Source of the DNA: Vicinamibacteraceae bacterium | GTDB lineage: Bacteria; Acidobacteriota; Vicinamibacteria; Vicinamibacterales; JAFNAJ01 | Direction of reading: 5' to 3' | Assembly (NCBI GenBank): GCA_023384595.1 | Contig: JAHDVQ010000008.1 | Location: forward strand, 5,533-55,479 | DNA length: 49,947 bases | Part shown: positions 1-8,257 of the stretch, one piece after another | Numbering within the stretch: the stretch's first letter is position 1 | Layout: every line of letters begins with the position of its first letter | The notes under the pieces: model-generated | Database searches by the model: none | What the model saw: only the letters and a program-made list of their open reading frames with translations | Told to the model about the DNA's origin: nothing | Translations under genes and position numbers: made by a program

Positions 1-198
1 GTCGCGCACCTCGACGCAGACCAGCGGCGTGAAGTGGAAGCCATTGTCGGACAGGTCGTGCGGGCCCTCGCGGCCGAGCCGGCCCGCCGGCTCGAGCACC
101 TGCCGGAATCGACGCTTGGCGACCTCGCGCTCCAGCTCTTTGGTGCATCGGATTCGATGTGGTCCGTCGGCCCGGTGAGAGACACGCAATTAACGTGA
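1..198 (+). CDS. C-terminal fragment, possibly glutamyl-tRNA reductase
   Basis: An open frame enters from the left edge and ends in TGA at 196-198, giving the last 65 residues of a protein. The visible part is mostly helical and charged: LDADQRREVEAIVGQVV, then a segment ending in LALQLFGAS. This layout resembles the C-terminal dimerisation helix of HemA, where a similar stretch precedes a conserved 'LF' near the end, but no catalytic residue is visible. If HemA, it would make glutamate-1-semialdehyde for tetrapyrroles, which would suit the haem-rich neighbourhood. The 5' part lies outside the window, so the name is tentative. Confidence 0.4.
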   Translation, partial: VAHLDADQRREVEAIVGQVVRALAAEPARRLEHLPESTLGDLALQLFGASDSMWSVGPVRDTQLT

Positions 199-358
199 CC
201 TCATCAGACCCACCGCGTGCGGCTTGCCCAACATCCAGCCGTTCGCGTCGCTCCGCTACGGTGAACCCCACCCTGTTCGTTTCCCCAAGGGTGTCGCTCA
301 CCGGCCGACGGACCTGTTCTCCCGAGAGAACGCGCTCGAATGCCGACCCGGTCCGGCC

Positions 359-387
359 TTGTTGCCGGCACCTCACTCGCCCATAAT
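359..387 (+). promoter_or_regulatory. Candidate sigma-70 promoter of the cytochrome block
   Basis: TTGTTG (359-364), a 17-base spacer and CATAAT (382-387) form a housekeeping-type promoter with a 5/6 match at -10 and only TTG matching at -35. The predicted start near 394 would leave a short leader carrying the AGGAGG ribosome site at 406-411 before the ATG at 422. The rest of the 199-421 gap shows nothing clear. Confidence 0.45.
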
Positions 388-421
388 GACGAAGCTCTCT
401 TCCCCAGGAGGAACGCTGACC

Positions 422-757
422 ATGCGTGCCATTCTCGCTGTGACGCTCTTTTCGCTCGCGTTGGGTCCCGCCGTGGCCATGGCACAGGATGCGGCCAAGG
501 TCGAGGCCGGCAAGAAGCTCTACACCGCACAGAAGTGCCAGATGTGCCATTCGATTGCCGGCGTCGGCAACAAGAAGTACCCCCTGGATGGCGTCGGCAA
601 GAAGCTGAGCGAGGCCGACCTGAAGCTCTGGATCGTCGACCCGAAGGCCGCGGAGAAGAAGTTCAACTCGACGGCGAAGCCGCCGATGAAGGCCTACGCG
701 AACCTGCCGGCCGCCGACGTCGACGCGCTCGTCGCCTACATGAAGAGCCTGAAGTAG
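422..757 (+). CDS. Periplasmic class I monohaem cytochrome c
   Basis: This 111-residue protein has a Sec signal peptide (about residues 1-21, cleavage near AMA/QD) and one haem-binding motif, CQMCH at 39-43. Met89 in KPPMKAY is the likely distal haem ligand. The C-terminal helix DVDALVAYMKSL is typical of small class I cytochromes. The ATG at 422 was chosen because the signal peptide follows directly and AGGAGG (406-411) lies ten bases upstream; the frame is open further upstream but without signal-peptide character. It leads the electron-transfer block and probably shuttles electrons in the periplasm between the membrane cytochromes and a partner such as the MtrA-like protein. That partner is inferred from position. 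Confidence 0.88.
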   Translation: MRAILAVTLFSLALGPAVAMAQDAAKVEAGKKLYTAQKCQMCHSIAGVGNKKYPLDGVGKKLSEADLKLWIVDPKAAEKKFNSTAKPPMKAYANLPAADVDALVAYMKSLK

Positions 758-775
758 GACCGTTGTCCGCCCCCT

Positions 776-2101
776 ATGCGTGATGTGATCAGGGCCGCGA
801 CCGCCGTCGCGGCCCTTTCCCTCCTTGTCGGTCTCGGCCGTCTTGCGCCCGCCGCCCTCGAGGCGCAGGATCAGGCCGCCGCGACGCCGGCACCGCACGC
901 GAACGACGACTGCATGATGTGCCATTCGGATCCGGAGACCACCCGGGCCGACGGCACCTCGCTCGGCGTCGATGCCGCGAAGTTCGAGGCCTCGGTGCAC
1001 GGGCAGCTCGGCATGGCCTGCGTGGACTGCCACGCCGACGTGGCGACCGCGGAGCTTCCGCATGCGGAGAAGCTCGCGCGCGTCGACTGTTCGACCTGCC
1101 ATGCGGACGCGTCGGCCGCCTTCGCGAAGAGCATCCACTTCGAGGCGCGCGAGCACGGCAAGGGCGAGGCGGCCACGTGCGTGAGCTGTCACGGCATGCA
1201 CGACATCCTGCCGTCGAGCGACCCGGCCTCGCGCACCTACGCGCTGAACCTGCCGAACACCTGCGGGAGCTGCCACGGCAACGACACGCTCATCACCCGC
1301 ACCAACATGCAGGGCGGCAACGTCGCCAGCCAGTACGCCGACAGCATCCACGGCCGCGCCCTCAAGGCGGGGCTCATCGTGGCGCCCTCGTGCAGCGCGT
1401 GCCACGGTGCGCACGACATCCTGGCCTCCACCGACCCGGAAGGGAAGGTGTTCCGGTTCAACCAGGTGGCCACCTGCGGGACGTGTCACGAGGGCATCAA
1501 GCACCAGTTCGACAAGGGCCGTCACGGGCAGCTGCTGGCGGCCCAGGACGACAGGGCGCCGGTGTGCGCCGACTGCCATTCGGCCCACGGCATCCAGGCC
1601 GCCGACACGCCGCAGTGGCGCGTGGACGTCATCCGCGAGTGCGGGACGTGTCACGTCGAGAAGCTCACGACCTACCGCGACACCTTCCACGGGCAGGTCA
1701 CCAACCTGGGCTTCGCGCGCGTGGCCACGTGCGCCGACTGCCATGGGGCGCACGCGGTCCTGCCGCAGAGCGACCCGGCCTCGCCGACGCACCCCACCAA
1801 CCGCGTGGCCATGTGCCAGCAGTGCCACGCGGGCGCGAACGAGAACTTCGCGCAGTACGACCCGCACGCCGACCTCCACGATCGATCCCGCAACGCGCCG
1901 CTCTACTACACCGCCAGGTTCATGGGCGTGCTGCTGATTGGCGTGTTCACGTTCTTCGGCGTGCACACGACGTTGTGGTTCCAGCGCGCCTGGCGCGAGG
2001 CCGCGGCGTCGCGCACGCCACGCCAGACCCTGCCCGCCGAGTCGGTGCTGCCGCCGCCGCCGCACGCCGGCGACGAGGAGCCGAAGGGAGGCGAGCGGTG
2101 A
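776..2101 (+). CDS. Undecahaem (11 CxxCH) membrane-anchored cytochrome c
   Basis: The 441-residue product has an N-terminal signal segment (about 5-30) and eleven CxxCH motifs starting at residues 46, 82, 105, 135, 163, 206, 234, 264, 289, 319 and 347. Repeated CHGxHDIL-type blocks suggest internal duplication. Many extra histidines can supply the sixth ligands. One membrane helix (about 382-402) sits near the C-terminus, followed by a short Pro/Glu-rich tail, so the haem domain should be periplasmic and tethered. The stop overlaps the GTG of the cytochrome b gene, which implies translational coupling and a complex. The pair resembles CbcL of Geobacter, a fused multihaem/cytochrome b quinol oxidase, split into two genes. 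The direction of electron flow cannot be read from sequence. Confidence 0.88.
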   Translation: MRDVIRAATAVAALSLLVGLGRLAPAALEAQDQAAATPAPHANDDCMMCHSDPETTRADGTSLGVDAAKFEASVHGQLGMACVDCHADVATAELPHAEKLARVDCSTCHADASAAFAKSIHFEAREHGKGEAATCVSCHGMHDILPSSDPASRTYALNLPNTCGSCHGNDTLITRTNMQGGNVASQYADSIHGRALKAGLIVAPSCSACHGAHDILASTDPEGKVFRFNQVATCGTCHEGIKHQFDKGRHGQLLAAQDDRAPVCADCHSAHGIQAADTPQWRVDVIRECGTCHVEKLTTYRDTFHGQVTNLGFARVATCADCHGAHAVLPQSDPASPTHPTNRVAMCQQCHAGANENFAQYDPHADLHDRSRNAPLYYTARFMGVLLIGVFTFFGVHTTLWFQRAWREAAASRTPRQTLPAESVLPPPPHAGDEEPKGGER

Positions 2102-2916
2102 GCGAGCCTCGCTACGTCAGGCGGTTCGACCGCGTGCACAGCGTCACCCACATCGCCTTGATGCTGAGCTTCCTCGGCCTCGCGGCGACCGGCATGCCGC
2201 TTCTCTTTTCGGATGCCCGCTGGGCGTGGTACCTCTCGCGCGCCTTCGGCGGCTTCGAGATGGCGGGCAGCCTCCACCGCTTCTTCGGCACGGTCCTCAT
2301 CGTCGTCTTCGTCGCGCACATCGCGCGCCTGGTCCGCCGCGTCGTCGTCGACAAGGACTACAGCATCTTCTGGGGCCCGACATCGATGGTGCCGCAGCCC
2401 CAGGACCTCAAGGACCTGTACGCGAACTTCCTCTGGTTCGTCGGCAAGAGGCCCAGGCCGACCTTCGACCGCTTCACGTACTGGGAGAAGTTCGACTACT
2501 GGGCGGTGTTCTGGGGCATGTTCGTCATCGGCGGGTCGGGCATCATGCTGTGGTTCCCGACCTTCTTCGCGCGCTTCATCCCCGGGTGGGTCTTCAACAT
2601 CGCCCTCTTCGTCCACGGCGAGGAAGCCTTGCTCGCCGCGGGGTTCATCTTCACCGTGCACTTCTTCAACGGGCACCTCAGGCCCGAGAAGTTCCCAATG
2701 GATCTCGTCATCTTCACCGGCCGGATGACGACACACGAGTTCGAGGAGGAGCGTGGCGCAGAGCGCGCCCGGCTTGCCGCCGAAGGGAAGCTGGACGAGA
2801 TCGCGGCGCCCCCGCCGACCTCCGGCGAGCTCGCCTTCGGTCGCGCCATCGGCACCTTTGGTCTGGTGGTGGGAGTCGTGCTCGTGATTCTGATCTTCTA
2901 CGCCGTCCTCACCTGA
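2098..2916 (+). CDS. Membrane cytochrome b subunit (FdnI/CbcL-type)
   Basis: This 272-residue integral membrane protein has about five hydrophobic helices (near 18-37, 63-80, 135-153, 168-190 and 252-271). His14, His18, His60, His74, His173, His188 and His193 lie in or beside helices and are candidate b-haem ligands, as in gamma subunits of formate dehydrogenase and Ni-hydrogenase. It probably exchanges electrons with membrane quinones and passes them to the 11-haem subunit. The GTG start at 2098 overlaps the upstream stop (GTGA). There is a charged Glu/Arg/Ala linker at about 214-240 before the last helix. Fold and role are well supported; the substrate is not. Confidence 0.82.
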   Translation: MSEPRYVRRFDRVHSVTHIALMLSFLGLAATGMPLLFSDARWAWYLSRAFGGFEMAGSLHRFFGTVLIVVFVAHIARLVRRVVVDKDYSIFWGPTSMVPQPQDLKDLYANFLWFVGKRPRPTFDRFTYWEKFDYWAVFWGMFVIGGSGIMLWFPTFFARFIPGWVFNIALFVHGEEALLAAGFIFTVHFFNGHLRPEKFPMDLVIFTGRMTTHEFEEERGAERARLAAEGKLDEIAAPPPTSGELAFGRAIGTFGLVVGVVLVILIFYAVLT

Positions 2917-2985
2917 TCGGCCTCGTCGGGTCCGGCGCTGTGTGCCGGGAAGCCGGGTGTCCGCGATGCCTGCTGGACGGCCCTG

Positions 2986-3014
2986 CGACGGCGTGCCAAA
3001 ATGTCACGCCGTCG
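2986..3014. other. 10-bp perfect hairpin between cytochrome genes
   Basis: CGACGGCGTG (2986-2995) and CACGCCGTCG (3005-3014) are exact inverted repeats around a 9-base A-rich loop. No T-run follows, so it is not a classic intrinsic terminator. It could be a weak terminator, an mRNA processing or stabilising stem, or a dimeric repressor site. It separates the 11-haem/cytochrome b pair from the NapC-type gene. Confidence 0.5.
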
Positions 3015-3083
3015 TCCTAGCAACCCTCCGGCGCTCAACATCGCCGGCTCGTTCCCGGCGCCGGCCGGGGTCGCGGAGGTTCC

Positions 3084-4445
3084 GTGGCTGAGAAGGGTTC
3101 TCGCCCAGTCTTCAATCCCCTCACGGTCATCGGGGCGATTCTGACGACGGTGTCCGCCGTCCTGTTCCTCACGTTCTTCTTCCTCGAGCTGCTGGGTCTT
3201 CACGCCAACCCGTACTTCGGCATCTTCTTCTTCCTCATCCTGCCTGGCCTCTTCCTGATGGGGTTGCTGCTCGTCCCGCTCGGCATCTGGCGGGAGCGGC
3301 GGCGGCGCCTTCGCGGACTGGCTCCGACGGAATGGCACTGGCCCCGAATCGACCTGAACGATGCGCGCACGCGCAGGACGGCCGCCGTTGTCGCCGCGCT
3401 CACGCTCGCCAACATCGTCATTGTCTCGCTGGCGGCCTTCAAGGGCGTGGAGTACATGGACTCGACGCCGTTCTGCGGCGAGGTGTGCCACACGGTGATG
3501 GAGCCGGAGTACGCCGCGTATCAGGATGGCCCGCACTCGCGCGTCAAGTGCGTGGAGTGCCACATCGGTCCTGGCGCGCCGTTCTTCGTCAAGGCAAAGG
3601 TCGACGGCCTTCGTCAGGTCTGGGCGGTGACATTCGATACCTATCAGCGGCCCATCCCCAGCCCGGTGCACACCCTGCGTCCGGCGCGCGACACGTGCGA
3701 GCAGTGCCATTGGCCCGAGCGCTTCAGCGGCGACCTGCGCCGGACGTTCCGCACGTATGCCGACGACGAGGCCAATACCGAGCAGGCGCAGGTGCTCAAC
3801 CTGAAGGTGGGCGGCGGCGGATGGCGCCGCGGGGGCCCGCACGGCATCCACTGGCACACGGCGTCGAACATCCTCGTGGAGTACATCGCGACCGATCCCG
3901 CACGCGGGACGATTCCCTACGTGCGGATGGTCGACGCGACCGGCGCGGTCACCGAGTTCGTGGTCGAGGGCGTGACGCCCGAGATGCTCGCGGCCGGCGA
4001 GCGGCGCACCATGGACTGCATCGACTGCCACAACCGGCCGACGCACCGGTTTGCTCCGTCGCCGGAACGCGCGGTCGACGCGGCGCTTGCGAGCGGGTTG
4101 CTGCCGCAGGATCTCCCGTTCCTGCGCCGCGAGGCGGTGGCCGTGCTGAGCGAGGGCTATCCCGATCGGCCGGCGGCCGAGCGGGCGATCGCCGAGCGGC
4201 TGCAGGCCTTCTACGGTCAGACGGCCGAGGCGACCGAAGCCCGCGTCGCGCGCGCGATTGCCGGCACGCAGCGCGTCTTCGCGCAGAACGTCTTCCCCAA
4301 GATGGGGCTGACCTGGGGAGCTCATCCGAACCACCTGGGCCATACGGATTCGCCTGGTTGCTTTCGCTGCCACGACGGGGAACACAGGTCGAAGGACGGG
4401 CGGACCATCAGCCAGGACTGCGAGTTGTGCCACACGTTCGAGTGA
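3084..4445 (+). CDS. NapC/NirT-type membrane multihaem cytochrome (ImcH-like)
   Basis: This 453-residue protein has two N-terminal membrane helices (about 13-35 and 45-68) and a third at about 100-119, followed by a periplasmic haem domain. Haem sites are an unusual CxxxCH (CGEVCH, 131-136) and five CxxCH motifs starting at 156, 205, 312, 426 and 446. The block from STPFCGEVCHTVMEPEY to CVECHIGPGAPF is characteristic of the NapC/NirT quinol dehydrogenase family. Its layout resembles Geobacter ImcH, which passes quinol electrons to the periplasm for high-potential extracellular acceptors. The GTG start at 3084 has GGAGG at 3075-3079, rather close, so the exact start is less certain. Confidence 0.85.
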   Translation: MAEKGSRPVFNPLTVIGAILTTVSAVLFLTFFFLELLGLHANPYFGIFFFLILPGLFLMGLLLVPLGIWRERRRRLRGLAPTEWHWPRIDLNDARTRRTAAVVAALTLANIVIVSLAAFKGVEYMDSTPFCGEVCHTVMEPEYAAYQDGPHSRVKCVECHIGPGAPFFVKAKVDGLRQVWAVTFDTYQRPIPSPVHTLRPARDTCEQCHWPERFSGDLRRTFRTYADDEANTEQAQVLNLKVGGGGWRRGGPHGIHWHTASNILVEYIATDPARGTIPYVRMVDATGAVTEFVVEGVTPEMLAAGERRTMDCIDCHNRPTHRFAPSPERAVDAALASGLLPQDLPFLRREAVAVLSEGYPDRPAAERAIAERLQAFYGQTAEATEARVARAIAGTQRVFAQNVFPKMGLTWGAHPNHLGHTDSPGCFRCHDGEHRSKDGRTISQDCELCHTFE

Positions 4446-4662
4446 CGACAGCTGCCGCGGGGACACGTGGCCTCAGCACCATCCGGGGCGTCGGGCGCGG
4501 CGCATCGTGGGACGCGGGGAAGGAGAGGAGCGAGCTGGGCGCGGTCGGGACCGGTTTCAGGGAGGAGACGTCGGCCGCACGGACGCGGTGAGCGCTTCGG
4601 ACGCAGTTGGGCATTCCGATTGCAGTGCTTCGGCGCGGCAGACCCGATCCTGCCGGACTTCC

Positions 4663-4678
4663 GTCACCGGTCTGTGAC
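4663..4678. promoter_or_regulatory. Inverted repeat upstream of the MtrA-like gene
   Basis: GTCAC-N6-GTGAC lies 34 bases before the ATG of the decahaem cytochrome gene. It could be an operator or a short stem in the leader. It matches neither a CRP nor an FNR site. The rest of the 4446-4711 gap shows no gene, terminator or clear promoter. GGAGGAG at 4698-4704 is the ribosome site of the next gene. Confidence 0.25.
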
Positions 4679-4711
4679 CAGGGGACGGGGCCGGCGCGGA
4701 GGAGCGACCAC

Positions 4712-5644
4712 ATGCAGTTACACAAACACGTAGTTACCGCTGGACTTGCGGTCGGGCTGGCCCTGACCTGGGCAGGCGTCAGCGGGGTGGCGAACGCATC
4801 GGCCACCAAGCAGGCGGTGCAGGCGCCCGCCTCCGGCTATGCCGGAGAGGACACCTGCCTCACCTGTCATGAAGACCAGGCGTACAAGGGGTCGGCGCAC
4901 GCCCGTCGGGCCAACCCTCGTACGCCGGCCGCGGGCCTGGGCTGCGAGAGCTGCCACGGGCCGGGCCAGGAGCACGCCGAGTCCGGGGGAGACAAGACGA
5001 AGATCATGTCCTACAAGGACATGACACCCGAGGAGCAGAGCGAGACCTGCACCTCGTGCCACAACCGCGGCGACCACGCGCTGTGGGCCGGCAGCCAGCA
5101 CGACAACCGCAAGGTGAGCTGCACGAGCTGCCACAGCGTGCACAACGGGCAGGGGCCGAGCGAGATCAAGACCAAGACCGAGATGGAGCTGTGCAGCAGC
5201 TGCCATCGTGGGGTGGCCACACGGCAGTACCGGTTCAACCACATGCCGGTGCGCGAGGGCAAGATGAGCTGCGCCTCGTGCCACAACGTGCACGGCTCGT
5301 CGAACATCAAGCTGCTCCGGGCGGGCACGACGATCGACGAGAGCTGCGTCAGCTGCCACACCGAGAAGCGCGGCCCCTACCTGTGGGAGCACGCGCCGGT
5401 GGCCGAAAGCTGCACGACCTGCCACGACGCGCACGGGTCGAACAACGACCGCATGCTCGTGGCCAAGCAGCCCTTCCTCTGCCAGCGCTGCCACGTGACC
5501 TCGCGGCATCCCCCAACCGTCTACGAGGGCTACACGCTGCAGAACTCACAGAACGCCAACAAGATCTTCGGCCGGTCGTGCCTGAACTGCCACCAGCAGA
5601 TTCACGGGTCGAACGCGCCGTCGGGCAAGGCGTTCCTGCGCTAG
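4712..5644 (+). CDS. mtrA: Decahaem cytochrome c, MtrA/PioA/DmsE family
   Basis: The 310-residue protein has a Sec signal peptide (about 1-30, cleavage near ANA/SA) and exactly ten CxxCH motifs starting at residues 49, 78, 113, 137, 161, 187, 212, 234, 257 and 290. Length, haem count and spacing match MtrA, the periplasmic decahaem wire that inserts into the MtrB barrel. ATG 4712 follows GGAGGAG with a seven-base gap and opens directly into the signal peptide. Only 15 bases separate it from the barrel gene, the usual mtrA-mtrB/pioA-pioB order. Whether it exports electrons (metal or electrode reduction) or imports them (Fe(II) oxidation, PioA-like) cannot be decided here. Confidence 0.87.
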   Translation: MQLHKHVVTAGLAVGLALTWAGVSGVANASATKQAVQAPASGYAGEDTCLTCHEDQAYKGSAHARRANPRTPAAGLGCESCHGPGQEHAESGGDKTKIMSYKDMTPEEQSETCTSCHNRGDHALWAGSQHDNRKVSCTSCHSVHNGQGPSEIKTKTEMELCSSCHRGVATRQYRFNHMPVREGKMSCASCHNVHGSSNIKLLRAGTTIDESCVSCHTEKRGPYLWEHAPVAESCTTCHDAHGSNNDRMLVAKQPFLCQRCHVTSRHPPTVYEGYTLQNSQNANKIFGRSCLNCHQQIHGSNAPSGKAFLR

Positions 5645-5659
5645 GCAAGGAGGACACCC

Positions 5660-8005
5660 ATGCGCATCAGACACAGCATCGTCACGGCGGCGCTGGTGCT
5701 GGCCTCCGCAACCGTTGCGACGGCACAGACCACGCCCGCTCCCTCGGCCCCGGCGGCCCCGGCCGCGCCGGCCCTGGGATCCATTGAGATCGGCGGCCTC
5801 TTCGGCGACACGGATGGCGATCGCGCGCGCTACGAGCGCTATCGCGACACGCGCGACGGCGTGTTCACCAACATCCGGTTCACGAAGGACACCGACGCGT
5901 TCTTCTTCGACGCGACGGCCTACCACATCGGCTATCGCGACCAGAGCTACGCCGCGGAGTTCGACAACGGCCGGATCAAGGCGACGGCCATGTTCGACTC
6001 CATTCCATTGAACTACCTGTACGGCGCCATCACGCCGTGGACCATCAGCCGGAACATCTTCTCGCTGCCCGACGCGACGCAGACGGCGGTGCAGAACCGG
6101 CTGGTGAACGGCGTGCCCTGCGCCTATGCCACGACGTGCAACAACCCGGCGAACGCCGCCATCGCGCTCTCGCGCCGGTCGGCGTACAACGACGTGGCCC
6201 GCCTCTTCGACATGGACTCGAAGCGCGAGACCTTCGGCGCCGATCTCCGCTACATCATCAACCCGGAGATCGACGCGAAGGTGAAGTTCACGACGACGCG
6301 GCGCAGCGGCATGATGCCGTGGGGCGGGGCCTTCGCGTTCAACAACGCGCAGGAGCTTCCCATCCCGATCGACACGCGGACGAACGAGTTCGGAGCGAAC
6401 GTCGAGTGGGCGAACCGGAAGGGCATGGTCCGCCTCGGCTGGGACGTGTCGTACTTCAACAACGACATCGAGTCGTTCGTGTGGGACAACCCGCTGCGCG
6501 CGACCGATTTCGACAATGGCACGGCCACGCCGTGGGACAACAGTGGCTACAGCAACGGCAACGGGCCCGCGCAGGGCCGCATGTCGCTCTGGCCGAGCAG
6601 CACGCAGAACGTGGTGAGCGCGACGGCGCTCTACCGCTTCGCGCGTGCGACCTCGGTGAACGGCACGCTGCAGTTCACCAACCAGGACCAGGACGCGGCG
6701 TTGATCCCGTGGACGAGCAACAACGTGATCAATGCGTCGGCTCCAGGACAGGGCTTCCCGAATCTGGCATCGCTGCCGCGTGATTCGGCCGAAGCCGGCA
6801 TGGACGGCGTGAACGCGCTCATCAACTTCACGACCCGGCCCACCCGTTACCTGAGCGTGAACGCGCGCTACCGCTACAACGATCGCGATATCACGACGCC
6901 GGAGTTCGATGCGACGCAATACGTGCGCTTCGATGCGGTGCCCGAGGACATTGCGCCCGTGGGGCACACCCACCAGTACGACGTGACGCGGCAGAACTTC
7001 GACGCCAGCGCCACGTTCTCGACCAACGGCTTCGGCTCGATCAAGGTGGGCTACGGCCACGAGGCGTACGAGCGCCACGGCCGCGGGTTCAGCGAGGTCG
7101 ACGAGAACACCTTCCGGCTGGCGTACGACGCGATCAGCTTCCAGATGTTCTCGGTGCGCGCCGGGTGGGACATCTCGCGCCGCCGCGGCGAGGGCTTTGT
7201 CCTCGCCGGCGTGGACTACGAGATCCAGCCGGCGGGCGAGCAGCCGGGGCTGCGGTACTACGACGAGGCGGACCGCGATCGTAACAAGGGCTCGGTCGTG
7301 CTGACCGTCACGCCGAACGACGTCGTGTCGTTCTACGTGCAGTTTGCGGGCGGCAAGGACGAGTTCCTCGGTGACGAGTCGATCCCCGCGGGCCGCGAGC
7401 AGTTCGGTCTGCTCGACGCGAGCTTCACGAACTGGACGGTCGGCACGACCTATGTCGCCAACGACCACATCTCGCTCGGCGCCAACTACGGCCGCGAGAA
7501 GTTCAGCGCGCTGCAGAAGTCGCGCAACGCCAACCCGCCGCCCGACGCGTCGTGGACCGACCCGAACCGGAACTGGACGCTCGACAACGACGAGGAGATC
7601 AACACGTTCAACGTGTTCGTGGATCTCATCAAGGCCGTCGAGAACACGGACATCCGGCTCGCGTACGACTACAGCGACTCGGACAACTCGTTCATCCACG
7701 GCGGGCCGCGCATCCCCGCGCTCGGGGCACAGTTCATCCCGCTGCCGAACGTGACCAACACCTGGCATCGGCTGTCGGCCGACCTGAAGTACTTCTTCAC
7801 CAACGCCGTCGGCGTTGGGCTGGGCTACTACTACGAGAAGCTCGACATCAGCGACTTCGCGACCATCGACGCGAACGGCTCGGTCGGCTTCACCCCGGCC
7901 ACCGGCACGGTCAGGATGGACTACCTGGGCGCGCTGGTGACCGGATACATGAACCGGCCGTACAAGGGCCAGAACGCCTACGTCCGCCTGATCTACCTCT
8001 TCTAG
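5660..8005 (+). CDS. mtrB: MtrB/PioB-type outer-membrane beta-barrel
   Basis: The 781-residue product has a signal peptide (about 1-22, VATA/QTT) and a short Ala/Pro-rich segment. The rest alternates polar and aromatic/aliphatic residues, as in a large beta-barrel, and ends in the C-terminal aromatic (YVRLIYLF) expected of outer-membrane proteins. Length and adjacency to a decahaem MtrA-like gene fit the MtrB/PioB family, whose barrel sheathes the decahaem wire through the outer membrane. AAGGAGG (5646-5652) precedes the ATG. It lacks the N-terminal CxxC of Shewanella MtrB; the only cysteines I noticed, 154 and 160, lie in a probable loop. A strong terminator follows. Confidence 0.85.
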   Translation: MRIRHSIVTAALVLASATVATAQTTPAPSAPAAPAAPALGSIEIGGLFGDTDGDRARYERYRDTRDGVFTNIRFTKDTDAFFFDATAYHIGYRDQSYAAEFDNGRIKATAMFDSIPLNYLYGAITPWTISRNIFSLPDATQTAVQNRLVNGVPCAYATTCNNPANAAIALSRRSAYNDVARLFDMDSKRETFGADLRYIINPEIDAKVKFTTTRRSGMMPWGGAFAFNNAQELPIPIDTRTNEFGANVEWANRKGMVRLGWDVSYFNNDIESFVWDNPLRATDFDNGTATPWDNSGYSNGNGPAQGRMSLWPSSTQNVVSATALYRFARATSVNGTLQFTNQDQDAALIPWTSNNVINASAPGQGFPNLASLPRDSAEAGMDGVNALINFTTRPTRYLSVNARYRYNDRDITTPEFDATQYVRFDAVPEDIAPVGHTHQYDVTRQNFDASATFSTNGFGSIKVGYGHEAYERHGRGFSEVDENTFRLAYDAISFQMFSVRAGWDISRRRGEGFVLAGVDYEIQPAGEQPGLRYYDEADRDRNKGSVVLTVTPNDVVSFYVQFAGGKDEFLGDESIPAGREQFGLLDASFTNWTVGTTYVANDHISLGANYGREKFSALQKSRNANPPPDASWTDPNRNWTLDNDEEINTFNVFVDLIKAVENTDIRLAYDYSDSDNSFIHGGPRIPALGAQFIPLPNVTNTWHRLSADLKYFFTNAVGVGLGYYYEKLDISDFATIDANGSVGFTPATGTVRMDYLGALVTGYMNRPYKGQNAYVRLIYLF

Positions 8006-8029
8006 GTCGGCGAAATCGCGCTCAGGCGA

Positions 8030-8066
8030 GGGCCCGGCAGCGTCGTGCTGCCGGGCCCTTTCTTTT
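8030..8066 (+). terminator. Rho-independent terminator after the mtrB-like gene
   Basis: A perfect 12-bp GC-rich stem (8030-8041 with 8047-8058) encloses the loop GTCGT and is followed by TTTCTTTT (8059-8066). It begins 24 bases after the barrel stop codon and should end the electron-transfer transcription unit. This is the clearest intrinsic terminator in the window. Confidence 0.93.
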
Positions 8067-8114
8067 GGGGGATCAGCGGATCGGCGGATCGGGGGATCAG
8101 CGGATCGGCGGATC
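8067..8114. repeat. Perfect 24-bp tandem duplication
   Basis: Two identical 24-base units (8067-8090 and 8091-8114), each built from GGATC-type subrepeats, lie immediately after the terminator. No coding frame uses them. They may be a slippage-prone satellite or part of an extragenic repeat family. Confidence 0.9.
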
Positions 8115-8257
8115 AGGTCTTGTCGGGCTCAAGGCCGAGCGCCTTGGGCGCCGGGGCGCAGAGCGCGAAGGCGGCCCAGCGCCGGCGGTGGCGGGCCCGA
8201 CCGCCGGTTTCCCGCAAGGATTGACACGAGCTTTCGGTGATAGGCACCGGGATCGGC

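Noticed and set aside
4467-4733. Open frame between the NapC-type and decahaem genes
   Set aside because: Arg/Gly-rich composition, no domain, and its end overlaps the ribosome site and start of the decahaem gene.
8221-8226. Perfect TTGACA -35 box upstream of the ahbD-like gene
   Set aside because: No acceptable -10 box at 16-18 bases; the nearest TA-rich hexamer is too close.
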